Shown here: one piece after another, positions 1-9,444 of the stretch
Layout: the number at the start of each line of letters is the position of its first letter
Numbering within the stretch: position 1 is the first letter of the stretch
DNA from: Phycisphaerae bacterium
Lineage (GTDB): Bacteria > Planctomycetota > Phycisphaerae > SM23-33
Direction of reading: 5' to 3'
Assembly (NCBI GenBank): GCA_011050235.1
Contig: DRGC01000049.1
Span: 1-64,000 of the forward strand
DNA length: 64,000 nt
Notes under the pieces: model-generated
The model's database searches: none
The model's input: the letters and a program-made list of their open reading frames with translations, nothing else
What the model was told of the DNA's origin: nothing
Translations under genes and position numbers: made by a program

Positions 1-222
<222 letters not shown>

Positions 223-239
223 TCAATTGTGCAACGAGC

Positions 240-875
240 CTACTTCCGCCGCTTCAGCAGGGCAACGGCGCCGATGCCCAGCAGGCTCATGGTCATCGGT
301 TCGGGCACGCACTCATGCCAAATCGTTCCCGCCACGTGGATCTGGTTGGGATTCAACAGCATGTCCGGGTCGGCGCGAACGTCGATGGACACCCATTCCG
401 GGTTGAAGTCCGGAATGATGAAAAGGTCGTCCAAGTTCGACAGCGTGAATGCCTCGGTGAATGTGCCGGCGAAGAGGACATATCGCTCAAGGTAGGGCAC
501 GTCCAACGGGGGCAGCGGCGGCGGGCCGACCTCCCCCGACTCGGGGAACGCCATGGTGCTCCAGTTCAGGGCTATCTCAATGTAGTTTGGTACGCCCGAC
601 GTGATCGGCGCGACATGGATGTCGTAGAGGATCTCCTTCCAGCGAGTCTCATCCGGCGGATCGTTATAGAACCACTGGTTCCACCACGACGGGTCAGAGC
701 CCTGGGGGTATTCGAAGAACGTATCCGCATAACCCGACCCGAAGCCCGGAACGGCCGAAACAGTGTTGCCAGGCTCAACGATGGCGTAGAACGTGTCCTC
801 CCGGACAACCGCCGATGCCGCCGCGGCCAGCACACCCACCAGGACAACACACATCAACAACTGAGTCTTCCTCAT
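240..875 (-). CDS. PEP-CTERM exported protein, function unknown
   Basis: A 211-residue exported protein. Residues 1-22 form a signal peptide with a basic start, a hydrophobic core and an ASA-type cleavage site. The C-terminus has VPEP near residue 190, then a short hydrophobic helix and LLKRRK, which is the PEP-CTERM sorting signal handled by exosortase in many Planctomycetota. No exosortase is in this window. The body is acidic and rich in Trp, Tyr and Pro, and I recognise no catalytic domain. The start ATG is preceded by a good ribosome binding site (aaggag, 6-7 bases upstream). It is transcribed away from glnS. The role is probably extracellular or cell-surface, unassigned. Confidence 0.85.
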   Translation of the reverse strand: MRKTQLLMCVVLVGVLAAAASAVVREDTFYAIVEPGNTVSAVPGFGSGYADTFFEYPQGSDPSWWNQWFYNDPPDETRWKEILYDIHVAPITSGVPNYIEIALNWSTMAFPESGEVGPPPLPPLDVPYLERYVLFAGTFTEAFTLSNLDDLFIIPDFNPEWVSIDVRADPDMLLNPNQIHVAGTIWHECVPEPMTMSLLGIGAVALLKRRK

Positions 876-1213
876 GATTCATCTCCTTTTTCGAGGCGCC
901 CTTTGGGCCTCTCTTCATGTAGAACTGAAAAAGACAGCACATGACAGAGTCAGTCTGACTTGACCTCCACCGACCCATCCTGAACGTGACTTGTCATTAC
1001 CTGGATGGCCCGACGTGGAACACACCAAGCCACCTGGTTGGGTATTATCCCCCCCCAAACTCCGCCGATGTCAAGATAAATCCTGATAATAACTTACCGT
1101 CCTTCCGCCGCCTGCGCCGGTGCTGGCGGACAGCCGTGATTGAATCGCCACCTGTCAACACATAGAATCTATCGCTCGCCACATCGTCGGCTGCATCGTT
1201 AAGTGGACCGACC
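876..1213. other. Divergent intergenic region between PEP-CTERM gene and glnS
   Basis: This 338-bp stretch separates two divergent genes and should hold both promoters. It contains the ribosome binding site of the PEP-CTERM gene near 885-893 and a C-run near 1051-1057. I see no tRNA, riboswitch or convincing -35/-10 pair. Confidence 0.5.
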
Positions 1214-2935
1214 ATGACAAAACCTGACACAGCAGACAACGAGAACACCGATGCCCCCCCCGAGCGTCTGGACTTCGTCCGCCAGATCGTGGCTGACGAC
1301 TGCACCAGTGGCAAGTGGGACGGCCGGGTGGTGACGCGGTTCCCGCCCGAGCCAAACGGCTATCTGCACATCGGCCACGCCAAGAGCATCTGCCTGAACT
1401 TCGGCATCGCGGCCGAGTTCGGCGGCGCGTGCCATCTGCGATTCGACGACACCAACCCGGTGGCCGAGGAAGAGGAATACGTCCACTCCATCCAGCAGGA
1501 TGTGCGCTGGCTGGGCTGGGACTGGGGCGAGCACCTGTACTTCGCCTCGGACTACTTCGGCCAGCTCTACGAGTGGGCCGTCCAACTCGTTGAGGCCGGC
1601 AAGGCGTACGTGGACGATCAGTCGGCTGAGCAGGTCAGCGCCAACCGCGGCACGCTCACCAGCCCCGGCACCGACAGCCCCTACCGCGACCGGTCCGTCG
1701 AGGAGAACCTCGACCTGCTGACGCGGATGAAGGCGGGCGAGTTCCCCGACGGCAGCCGTGTGCTGCGAGCCAAGATAGACATGGCCTCGCCCAACGTGCT
1801 GCTGCGGGACCCGGTGATGTACCGCATTATGCACACGCCCCACCACCGCACGGGCGACGCGTGGTGCATCTACGCCACCTACGACTGGGCCCACGGACAG
1901 AGCGATTCGATCGAGCGGGTCACGAACTCGATCTGCACGCTGGAGTTCGAGAACCATCGGCCGCTGTATGATTGGTATCTCGACGCACTGGGCGTCTACC
2001 ACCCCCAGCAGACCGAGTTCGCGCGACTGAACCTGACCTACACGATCATGAGCAAGCGCAAGCTGCTGCGGCTGGTCGAGGAGCGGCTGGTGAGCGGCTG
2101 GGACGACCCGCGCCTGCCGACGATCCAGGGCCTGCGACGGCGCGGCTATACGCCTGTGGCCATCCGCGAGTTCTGCAAAACCGTCGGCGTGGCCAAGTTC
2201 AACAGCACGATCGATGTCGCCCTGCTGGAGCATTGCCTGCGGCAGGATCTCAACAAGCACAGCCCCCGACGAATGGCTGTGCTCGACCCGATCAAGGTCG
2301 TCATCGACAACTACCCCGAAGCCCAGGTCGAACAGCTCGATGCGATCAACAACCCCGAAGACCCTTCGGCCGGCACGCGGCAGACGCCCTTCTCGCGGGA
2401 GTTCTACATCGAGCGGGAAGACTTCATGGAGGACCCGCCCAGGAAGTTCTTCCGCCTCACGCCCGGCCGGGAGGTGCGGCTGCGGTATGCGTACTTCATC
2501 ACCTGCACCGATGTCGTCAAAGATGCCGACGGCAACGTGGTCGAACTGCACTGCACCTACGACCCAGCCACCCGCGGCGGCGACAGCCCCGACGGGCGGA
2601 AGGTCAAAGGCACGCTGCACTGGGTCTCCGCGGCCGAGGCAATTCCGGCTGAGGTGCGGCTGTACGACCACCTGTTCACCACCGAAGACCCCGAGGATGT
2701 GGCCGAGGGCGAGGATTTCACCGCCAATCTCAACCCCGACTCGCTGGTGACGCTGACGGGCTGCATGCTGGAGCCGTCCCTGGCGGCGGCCGAGCCCGGC
2801 AGCCGTTACCAATTCGAACGCAAAGGCTACTTCTGCGTCGACCCCGACTCGGCCGCTGACAAGCCAATCTTCAACCGCACCGTCACGCTCAAAGACACCT
2901 GGGCCAAGCTCAAAAAGAAGGGCAAGACGCATTGA
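1214..2935 (+). CDS. glnS: Glutaminyl-tRNA synthetase
   Basis: Class I synthetase that attaches Gln to tRNA-Gln in the cytoplasm. The protein is 573 residues, close to the usual 550-580. [14 protein letters not shown] near residues 45-58 carries the HIGH motif in the GlnRS-specific context, and MSKRKL near residue 279 is the KMSKS equivalent. The C-terminal half (about residues 350-560) matches the two beta-barrels that bind the anticodon. A GlnRS implies direct Gln-tRNA charging rather than sole reliance on GatCAB. The start ATG follows a weak Shine-Dalgarno; an in-frame downstream start would remove conserved sequence. A small hypothetical gene follows 23 bp after the stop and is probably cotranscribed. 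Confidence 0.97.
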   Translation: MTKPDTADNENTDAPPERLDFVRQIVADDCTSGKWDGRVVTRFPPEPNGYLHIGHAKSICLNFGIAAEFGGACHLRFDDTNPVAEEEEYVHSIQQDVRWLGWDWGEHLYFASDYFGQLYEWAVQLVEAGKAYVDDQSAEQVSANRGTLTSPGTDSPYRDRSVEENLDLLTRMKAGEFPDGSRVLRAKIDMASPNVLLRDPVMYRIMHTPHHRTGDAWCIYATYDWAHGQSDSIERVTNSICTLEFENHRPLYDWYLDALGVYHPQQTEFARLNLTYTIMSKRKLLRLVEERLVSGWDDPRLPTIQGLRRRGYTPVAIREFCKTVGVAKFNSTIDVALLEHCLRQDLNKHSPRRMAVLDPIKVVIDNYPEAQVEQLDAINNPEDPSAGTRQTPFSREFYIEREDFMEDPPRKFFRLTPGREVRLRYAYFITCTDVVKDADGNVVELHCTYDPATRGGDSPDGRKVKGTLHWVSAAEAIPAEVRLYDHLFTTEDPEDVAEGEDFTANLNPDSLVTLTGCMLEPSLAAAEPGSRYQFERKGYFCVDPDSAADKPIFNRTVTLKDTWAKLKKKGKTH

Positions 2936-2958
2936 TTGCGGACTGCGGAGTGTGGAAT

Positions 2959-3444
2959 ATGATGGACCAACCGGACTTCACGGACCTGTTCAACACCTAC
3001 TTCGCGTCAACGTCGCGGCCGATTTGTTACGAGGTGCGGCGCGATGCGAATAGGGGGCACGATCTGGTGTTCCTGTCCTCCCTGGTGCACGATGCGAGGT
3101 TCCCCCGGGATGCCGTCAGCCTCGACGGTCAAACGTTGACGATCCCCATGGACCGTGACCGCTGGGAAGACTTTCGGGAGAAGAACGCGCTGTGGTCGGT
3201 GGCCGCTACGCTGACCATCGGTGGCGTCGTGTCGCACGAATGGCGACTCACGGGCGACGGCCCGCCCTCCGCTGACGACGCCGAGTTTTGCCTTCGCGAT
3301 CTCTACATAGGCGAAAGAGAATTCCGCGCCGACGATGACGCCACACCCACCTTCCCCCTGATCCTGACCGGGTGTTTCGAATGGGAACTGGCTATCGAAT
3401 TGGACAAACGCACATGGTCCATTCGCCTAGCGGATGCGGAATAA
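2959..3444 (+). CDS. Hypothetical protein downstream of glnS
   Basis: A 161-residue cytoplasmic protein with no signal peptide or membrane segment. It is acidic, with beta-strand-like alternation and many Trp/Asp pairs, and I do not recognise a family. The start is chosen at the ATG at 2959 because GGAG lies about nine bases upstream; an upstream start would overlap the glnS stop without a ribosome binding site. The 23-bp gap to glnS suggests cotranscription. A local repeat begins 12 bp after its stop. Confidence 0.7.
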   Translation: MMDQPDFTDLFNTYFASTSRPICYEVRRDANRGHDLVFLSSLVHDARFPRDAVSLDGQTLTIPMDRDRWEDFREKNALWSVAATLTIGGVVSHEWRLTGDGPPSADDAEFCLRDLYIGEREFRADDDATPTFPLILTGCFEWELAIELDKRTWSIRLADAE

Positions 3445-3455
3445 AGGCCGAGGGA

Positions 3456-3545
3456 AATGACCAATTCCCAATGACCAATGTCCAAACCGACACCCCCTCG
3501 ATGGCGATTACTCTTGGACATGGGACATTGGTCCTTGGGCATTAG
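3456..3545. repeat. Dispersed ~90-bp repeat, copy 1
   Basis: A non-coding block built from short iterations of ccaat, gaccaatg and ttggacat that can fold back on itself. Its central part is nearly identical to 7006-7102, in the same orientation. The two copies bracket the tandem paralogues at 3690-6983. It resembles intergenic repeats common in planctomycete genomes. Confidence 0.8.
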
Positions 3546-3566
3546 AAACGTAGGCTGGGACGGTTT

Positions 3567-3660
3567 GCCTTTCAGCCTGAAAGGCTGACATACGTCAGCC
3601 CAGGGCAACGCCCTGGGTAATGGGCGCCAATAGCGGGAAGCCCTGAAGGGGCGTAATGAA
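3567..3660 (+). repeat. Composite palindromic element, single copy
   Basis: Three parts in order: hairpin A CAGCCTgaaAGGCTG (3573-3587), hairpin B CCCAGGGCaacGCCCTGGG (3599-3617), and a terminal block aagccctgaaggggcg then taatga (3638-3659). The same three-part order recurs twice, as an inverted pair, at 55851-56036. The element lies just upstream of the 3690 gene, so it may affect its leader, but its role is unknown. Confidence 0.8.
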
Positions 3661-3689
3661 CGACGCGCGATAATAACGGGAGCGACACG

Positions 3690-5309
3690 ATGGCTGATGG
3701 TTCAGACTGGCAGAACGTCATGACAACGGACAAGCGCAAGCGGCGGCGTTGGCTGTGGGGGGTGGGTGTGTTGCTGGTTTTTCTGGTGTGGAACTACTGG
3801 CCGGTGGCCAGCACGATCACCATCTCGCCGGAAACCACTGTCATCACCGAACCGCTCAACCCCGACGGCACGGTCAACTACTTCCAGGCAATCGTCGACC
3901 GCTACAGCGAAGGCGTCACCCCCGAAAACAACGCCGCCGTCCTCCTCGTCCGCGCCCTGGGGCCGAAGGCATTCGACGAGGAGGTCCGCTCCGAATCCCT
4001 CCGCCAACTCGGCCTGACGGAAGAGGAACTCAAGAAGGACACGCCATACTTTGAGGAGCTTACGGACTTCTACCGAAAGCACCCATCCGCGGAAGACGAC
4101 GACGCATGGAAGATGCAGGAACTCCTGGCCGAACTAGCGCGCCGGCCATGGACAGCCGAAGACTATCCCCTTGTCGCCGCGTGGCTGGAGGCCAATGAGA
4201 AGCCGTTGCAGTTGATTGTCGAAGCGTCGCGAAGGGAACGGCTGTACTGCCCGCTGGTCTCTCAAAGCGACCCTCCGCTTCTGCTGGATACCAAGCTACA
4301 GGGCCTCGTAGGAGTACGCCGGATCAGACAGGCCGTTGCAGCGCGCGCCATGTTGCGATTGGGCTCCGGCGATATCGAAGGAGCCCGGGAGGATGCACTG
4401 GCCGTGCATCGTGTGGGAAGAGGCCTGATGACCAATCCGACGTTGATCCAGACGATAATGGGGCTGAGCCTGGACCGGAAAGCCAACCGAGTTGATCGCG
4501 CGATGATCGCCAGTGCCGATCTATCAACGAGCGATGTCCGCTTGATGCTGAAGGATCGGAAAGCTCTCGGAGAAATGGGGACATTGACAAAGCTATTTGA
4601 GATTGAGCGATTCGTCATGCTCGATATGGTGATGTTTGTCCATCGCCGGGGCATCGGTTCGCTCGCAACCCTCCAGTCGTCATCTCCCGAAAAACATGCC
4701 GTACGCACGTCAGCACCATTCGACGGAGACGTCACTCTCAGGATAGTGAACCATTGGTGGGATCGCCTAATGGACGCACTGACGGCGACAAGCTTCTCTG
4801 AACATCTTGACAGGATGCAGGAATTCGATGATGCACTCGGCAGCGCATGTGCCCGTTGGGGGGAGTCACAGGCCAAGCTTACGATCTGCTCCGTGGGAGG
4901 GCGAATTCTGAAACGTCCTCGAGGCAGGTACTTTGCAAGAGCGTTGGTCCAAATAATGATGCCCTCGCTCAGCACGGCCCGATCGCTCTGGGAGTCTGCT
5001 GGCGCTGAAAACGACATCCTCACACTCGCTCTGGCGGCGAAGCTGTACAAGGCCGAGAAAGGTCAATGGCCGGCCGATCTGGCGGCTCTTGCGCCGGAGT
5101 ATGTGGCGGCGATCCCGGCCGACCGATTCACGGACGAGCCGTTGCGGTACCTTCGCACCGACGGCGGCGTGACCATCTACAGCCTCGGGGTGAATATGAC
5201 CGACGACGGTGGACTGAACTACAACGAGGCACTCGCTGACGACGTCGACGGAAACGCGGAGACCGATATCCCCAAAGACGCCGACGATATCGGCATTGCC
5301 ATACAATGA
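3690..5309 (+). CDS. Membrane-anchored hypothetical protein, mosaic paralogue A
   Basis: A 539-residue protein with one N-terminal membrane segment (about residues 22-38) after a basic KRKRRR stretch, so most of it is probably periplasmic. The last ~100 residues (LAAKLYKAEKGQWPADLAAL and following) resemble the C-terminal module of planctomycete pilin-like or GspG-like proteins, where a helix with KAEKGxWPxxL precedes a small beta domain. The middle is helical with no known catalytic motif. The ATG follows gggagcgacac, a fair ribosome binding site. A paralogue starts 39 bp after the stop. The two genes are almost identical at both ends but differ through the centre. Function unknown. Confidence 0.85.
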   Translation: MADGSDWQNVMTTDKRKRRRWLWGVGVLLVFLVWNYWPVASTITISPETTVITEPLNPDGTVNYFQAIVDRYSEGVTPENNAAVLLVRALGPKAFDEEVRSESLRQLGLTEEELKKDTPYFEELTDFYRKHPSAEDDDAWKMQELLAELARRPWTAEDYPLVAAWLEANEKPLQLIVEASRRERLYCPLVSQSDPPLLLDTKLQGLVGVRRIRQAVAARAMLRLGSGDIEGAREDALAVHRVGRGLMTNPTLIQTIMGLSLDRKANRVDRAMIASADLSTSDVRLMLKDRKALGEMGTLTKLFEIERFVMLDMVMFVHRRGIGSLATLQSSSPEKHAVRTSAPFDGDVTLRIVNHWWDRLMDALTATSFSEHLDRMQEFDDALGSACARWGESQAKLTICSVGGRILKRPRGRYFARALVQIMMPSLSTARSLWESAGAENDILTLALAAKLYKAEKGQWPADLAALAPEYVAAIPADRFTDEPLRYLRTDGGVTIYSLGVNMTDDGGLNYNEALADDVDGNAETDIPKDADDIGIAIQ

Positions 5310-5348
5310 AAAACGCAGGGCAGGGCTAACCGATAACGGAGCGACACA

Positions 5349-6983
5349 ATGGCTGATGGTTCAGACCGGCAGGACGTCACGACAGCGGACAAGCCCAAGC
5401 GGCGGCATTGGCTGTGGGTGGTGGCGGCGTTGCTGGTTTTTCTGGTGTGGAACTACTGGCCGGTGGCCAGCACGATCACCATCTCGCCGGAAACCACCTA
5501 CATCACCGGGCCGCTCAACCCCGACGGCACGGTCAACTACTTCCAGGCGATTGTCGACCGCTACAGCGAAGGCGTCACCCCCGAAAACAACGCCGCCGTC
5601 CTCCTCGTCCGCGCCCTGGGGCCGAAGGTATTCGACGAGGAGGTCCGCACAGAATCCCTACGCCAACTCGGCCTGACGGAAGAGGAGTTGGCCAAGGACA
5701 GGCCGTATTTCGAAACATTCGAGGACTTCCACAAGAGACACGTTTTGGATGAAGCTGCCGACAGCGACGGGGCTGACCCAACCTATGTTCTCGACGAGTT
5801 GAACCGCAGGCCATGGTCGGCCAAGGACCACCCGCTTGTCGCAGCGTGGTTGGAGGCCAATGAGAAGCCGTTGGAGTTGATTGTCGAAGCGTCACGCCGA
5901 GAACGTTTCCACTTCCCCCTGGTCGCCATAGGGGATCCTCCGAACATACTGGATAGCTGGCAATTCCATTTTCAAGCCCCCTACGAAGGTATCAGGCCTC
6001 TGCTTGTCCGTGCGATGCTCAAGCTCGGTTCGGGCCGGCCCCAGCAGGCCTATGCCGACCTGGTTGCCGCACACACCCTGGCCAGGGGCCCGGGGGATGG
6101 CAGCATGCCTTCCCTGATGCTCGCCATAGGGGTGCAGACGATGGTTAACGAGGCTGATCACGCTATCCTTCAGAGCGACCTGACTTCCCACGATCTCCGT
6201 TCGATACTGGCCGCACGACAGGCCCTGCCGACAATTCCTTCTTTTGCATCGGTCTTTGACAATGAGCGGCTTTTCGCGTTGGACTGCGTAATGCTCGTCT
6301 ATCGACGAGGGCTGCACGCCATCACGGGCGCCGACTCGCCTTCCCAAAAAGTGATCATGGGCTCGGTCTTGGCCGTCGACTGGGACGAGGTGTTGAAGAC
6401 AACGAATTACTGGTGGGGGCGCAAGATCGCAGCGACGACCGAGGAGAACTACGCTGACCACCTTCGCAGGACAAGAGAATGTGATGCAGCCGTTGAAAGG
6501 TCACTGGGCATTGGTGATGATTTCAATTCTGACGATGGGCTATCCATCAAGCTCCTGCTATACGGGCTCGGCGGGCGGTTATTCACCGGCCCCCGCACGC
6601 GATACGTCACTCGGACCTTGTTTCGCCTACTTTGGCCCACGACCGAAGCCCTGCGCAAACATTATGAAATCTCAGCTGCCGAAAACGATATCCTCACACT
6701 CGCTCTGGCGGCGAAGCTGTACAAGGCCGAGAAAGGTCAATGGCCGGCCGATCTGGCCGCACTTGCGCCGGAGTATGTGGAGGCGATCCCGGCAGACCGA
6801 TTCACGGACGAGCCGTTGCGATACATCCGCACCGACGACGGTGTGACCATCTACAGCCTCGGGCCGAATATGACCGACGACGGTGGGCTGAACTACAGCG
6901 AGTCACGCGCTGACGACGCCGACGGAAACGCGGAGACCGATATCCCCGAAGAGGCCGACGATATCGCCATTGCCCTGGAATAG
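5349..6983 (+). CDS. Membrane-anchored hypothetical protein, mosaic paralogue B
   Basis: A 544-residue paralogue of the preceding gene. Residues 1-115 and the last ~100 are almost the same as in paralogue A, including synonymous positions. The block from about residue 120 to 440 is clearly diverged, though it keeps shared landmarks such as LVAAWLEANEKPL and EASRRERF. It has one membrane segment near residues 22-38 and a GspG-like C-terminal module. GGAG lies 7 bases before the ATG. The pair is presumably one operon that arose by tandem duplication. It is followed by a copy of the dispersed repeat and then by a convergent gene. Substrate and role are unknown. Confidence 0.85.
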   Translation: MADGSDRQDVTTADKPKRRHWLWVVAALLVFLVWNYWPVASTITISPETTYITGPLNPDGTVNYFQAIVDRYSEGVTPENNAAVLLVRALGPKVFDEEVRTESLRQLGLTEEELAKDRPYFETFEDFHKRHVLDEAADSDGADPTYVLDELNRRPWSAKDHPLVAAWLEANEKPLELIVEASRRERFHFPLVAIGDPPNILDSWQFHFQAPYEGIRPLLVRAMLKLGSGRPQQAYADLVAAHTLARGPGDGSMPSLMLAIGVQTMVNEADHAILQSDLTSHDLRSILAARQALPTIPSFASVFDNERLFALDCVMLVYRRGLHAITGADSPSQKVIMGSVLAVDWDEVLKTTNYWWGRKIAATTEENYADHLRRTRECDAAVERSLGIGDDFNSDDGLSIKLLLYGLGGRLFTGPRTRYVTRTLFRLLWPTTEALRKHYEISAAENDILTLALAAKLYKAEKGQWPADLAALAPEYVEAIPADRFTDEPLRYIRTDDGVTIYSLGPNMTDDGGLNYSESRADDADGNAETDIPEEADDIAIALE

Positions 6984-7005
6984 AAGGTGGAGGCGCCTCT
7001 TTGAT

Positions 7006-7102
7006 AATGCCCAATTCCCAATGACCAATGTCCAAACCGACACCCCCTCGATGGCGATTATTCTTGGACATTGGGCATTGGACATTGGTCCTTAGGTATT
7101 AG
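7006..7102. repeat. Dispersed ~90-bp repeat, copy 2
   Basis: Same orientation as 3456-3545 and nearly identical across the central accgacaccccctcgatgg region, with a small extra gggcattgg-like insertion. It sits between the convergent genes ending at 6983 and 7144, where its self-complementary arms could act as a transcript terminator. That function is inferred. Confidence 0.8.
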
Positions 7103-7143
7103 CGCCTCAGCCCTCAACTGATATCCCCGCTCTGCAATCGCAC

Positions 7144-8094
7144 TCACTCGAGGTCGTCGGTGATTTCGTTGTAGAAGGTGACGAACTCGTGTTTCTGATC
7201 GCACTTCATCCACTTCATGGCCGCCAGGGGGTGCTGGTTCAGCATGCCGGTGACCATGTAGGGGATGTGATAGCCCCAGTCGATCTCGCGCCGCAATGGG
7301 AGGATGGTGTGGCCGATGGTCTCAAGGACGGGCATGAGGTTGAACTTGGGGTTTTTGAGGAAGCTGAGGAGCAGTTCCAGCGGGCAATTGCCGGCCCCCC
7401 TGCCCAACCCGTACAACGTGCCGTCGACGAAATTGGCGTCCTTGATGATGCCCTCGATCGTGTTGGCGAAGGCGAGCTGCTGATTGTTGTGGAAGTGCAC
7501 GCCCACCTCCTTGGTCTTGAGGTGCTTCTTGAACTTCGCAACCAATTCGTGGACCTCTTCGCTATACAGCGCCCCAAAACTGTCGACGACATAGACGGCC
7601 AGGGCGTCAGTCTCCTCTTCCATCTGCTGCAGCGCCTCGTCGAGGAAATGCGAGCCCTCGACGGAAATGGCCATGATGTTGATCGTGCACTCATAGCCTT
7701 TGTCGGTGGCATTGCGGGCGAGGTGAATGGCCTTGTCGACGTCCTTGACGTAGGTGGCCACGCGGATCATGTCCACGACCGATTCGTCGGCGGGGAGAAC
7801 ATCCTCGGCGACGGCCTTGTGGGCGTCCTGCATGACGGCGATCTTCGTCCCGTTGGGGTCGACGCCGTCGGTGACCTTCCGCAGCATGTCCTCGTCGCAG
7901 AATCGCCACGGGCCGAACTCGGTGGGCGGGAACAGCTTCTTGCTGTTGCGATAGCCCAACTCGACATAGTCCACGCCCGCGGCGCAGATCGCCCGGTAGA
8001 CGGCCTGGACCATCTCGAGAGCAAAGTGCGAGTCGTTCGTCAGTCCGCCGTCGCGGATCGTGCAGTCGACAACCTTAATTTGCGGCCGAAACAT
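7144..8094 (-). CDS. DRE-TIM metallolyase / aldolase-type TIM barrel protein
   Basis: A 316-residue cytoplasmic enzyme of the HMG-CoA lyase-like (DRE-TIM) superfamily, related to 4-hydroxy-2-oxovalerate aldolase. CTIRDGG near residue 13 gives the DRE-type metal/substrate Asp and Arg, HFHNN near residue 195 is the HxH metal site with the following Asn, and LYGLGRGAGNCPLE near 225 is the family glycine-rich loop. These enzymes cleave or form C-C bonds next to a keto group using a divalent metal; the substrate cannot be set from sequence. I start at the ATG whose upstream GGAG is 6-7 bases away; a TTG four codons earlier is less likely. It stands alone, convergent with paralogue B. Confidence 0.85.
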   Translation of the reverse strand: MFRPQIKVVDCTIRDGGLTNDSHFALEMVQAVYRAICAAGVDYVELGYRNSKKLFPPTEFGPWRFCDEDMLRKVTDGVDPNGTKIAVMQDAHKAVAEDVLPADESVVDMIRVATYVKDVDKAIHLARNATDKGYECTINIMAISVEGSHFLDEALQQMEEETDALAVYVVDSFGALYSEEVHELVAKFKKHLKTKEVGVHFHNNQQLAFANTIEGIIKDANFVDGTLYGLGRGAGNCPLELLLSFLKNPKFNLMPVLETIGHTILPLRREIDWGYHIPYMVTGMLNQHPLAAMKWMKCDQKHEFVTFYNEITDDLE

Positions 8095-8233
8095 GGGTCG
8101 CTCCAATCGCAGCTGTCCAGAAGCCCAGCCTCCGGCCGGGGGCCGTCAGCGACGGACAACCAACCGGGGCGAATAATTTAGTCTATACCACATCGGCGAT
8201 GCTGTGTCCCCCCCTTTGGCTAGATTGCCCGCG

Positions 8234-9349
8234 CTAGGGCTGTGAGGTGGGCGCCGAATCGGACCCCGGGGCCGTGGCGGGCGACGCCGGGTGACGCCAC
8301 AGCTGCGTTTTGGGGTGCATGGCGACCCAATCGAACCAGAAGGTGTAAACGATGCGGGCTTCCTCGGGCATGGCGACTACGGCCAGTTCGTCTTGACCGT
8401 CGCCGACTTTCACGACCAGCACGCCTTCATCGAAGGTCTCGGTGATGGTCCCATCGGGGGCCTTCCGGATCTCATCCAGCGGATACGCCCGCACGATATC
8501 ACCGATTTTGACGCCGAGGATGCGGCTCTTGGCCGGCAGGCGGGCGTCCGTGTGGGTCACGGGGAACCACACCGCGTCGGTCGCAAAATAGCCTACATAG
8601 GGATTGGCGCGATAGTCTCGCTTATGGCCCGTTCGCTCGGACAGCACAGTCGCATTGGGCTGGGCGGCCTTGAAGGCCTCGAAGGTCATGATCTCGAAAG
8701 GCAGGTGCTTGAGCGATCGGCCCACGTAGGGTCCGCTGATCGCGGTCAGGCCCACCTGCGACCACAGCGCCTGGTCCGTCCGGTCGTACAGGACAACGTT
8801 GGAGTTGTGCAGCAATCCTGAGACGCCGAACGTGAGCGTCTTGTCGTCGATGCGGCGGTCGATGATGCTGGCCGAGTTGCACAGGGGACAATAGATCACG
8901 GCGATCGGCACGCCGCCCAGCTCATCATTGGCGATCTCGTGCCAGTTGAGAATCCCGATCGGATACGCGCGGGTCTGGTCACCGACGGTGACGCGGATGA
9001 CGAGGGCGTCGGGGTCGGGGAACGTTGCCTTCCCTGCCGCGACCGTCTTGGGATTCACCAGGGCCGGGATACCGTCCTTGGCCGGCCCGCCCCGCAGCAA
9101 CTGGTCGCGCGGGACCGTCAAGCCCGTCGTGTTGAACTGGTCCAGAAAGCTTGCTGCTTTGCCCGTTGGCGCCGCCGGCATGGTCGCCGGTGTTGTCGTC
9201 GGCGACCCATTACAATTTGGCCCGGCGGCGGCGTCGATGGCGGTCAGAATGGCCAGGGCAGCGACGACAATGCTCGCCCAGACGGCGGCCATTGGGGCAA
9301 CGCGGCTTGGGCGATCGAGCTTTCTAAACGATTTTCCGCTGTCCGCCAT
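8234..9349 (-). CDS. DUF3179 domain-containing membrane-anchored protein
   Basis: A 371-residue protein with an N-terminal membrane segment (about residues 20-42) followed by a Pro/Thr/Ala-rich linker and a DUF3179 domain (about residues 80-345). Family landmarks are ILNWHEIANDELGG, the CPLCNSA cysteine motif near residue 155 and SGLLHNSNVVLYDR. DUF3179 proteins have no established activity; the paired Cys and conserved His suggest metal or redox chemistry, but this is inference. The ATG follows caggagacg, a good ribosome binding site. The gene is divergent from the radical SAM gene, so the ~95 bp between them should hold both promoters. Confidence 0.85.
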   Translation of the reverse strand: MADSGKSFRKLDRPSRVAPMAAVWASIVVAALAILTAIDAAAGPNCNGSPTTTPATMPAAPTGKAASFLDQFNTTGLTVPRDQLLRGGPAKDGIPALVNPKTVAAGKATFPDPDALVIRVTVGDQTRAYPIGILNWHEIANDELGGVPIAVIYCPLCNSASIIDRRIDDKTLTFGVSGLLHNSNVVLYDRTDQALWSQVGLTAISGPYVGRSLKHLPFEIMTFEAFKAAQPNATVLSERTGHKRDYRANPYVGYFATDAVWFPVTHTDARLPAKSRILGVKIGDIVRAYPLDEIRKAPDGTITETFDEGVLVVKVGDGQDELAVVAMPEEARIVYTFWFDWVAMHPKTQLWRHPASPATAPGSDSAPTSQP

Positions 9350-9444
9350 GGCGCGTCTCCTGTTTGTGTCGATTATAATCTTCTGTTGCGTTGCGGCAAG
9401 CTCCTGACTCCTACGGCCCGCAGCGAGTGTTGGACGGACCGTTC

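Noticed and set aside
1199-2932. 577-codon minus-strand ORF antisense to glnS
   Set aside because: It mirrors glnS codon structure; its composition (Val/Gly/Ala-rich, no motif) is that of a GC-rich shadow frame.
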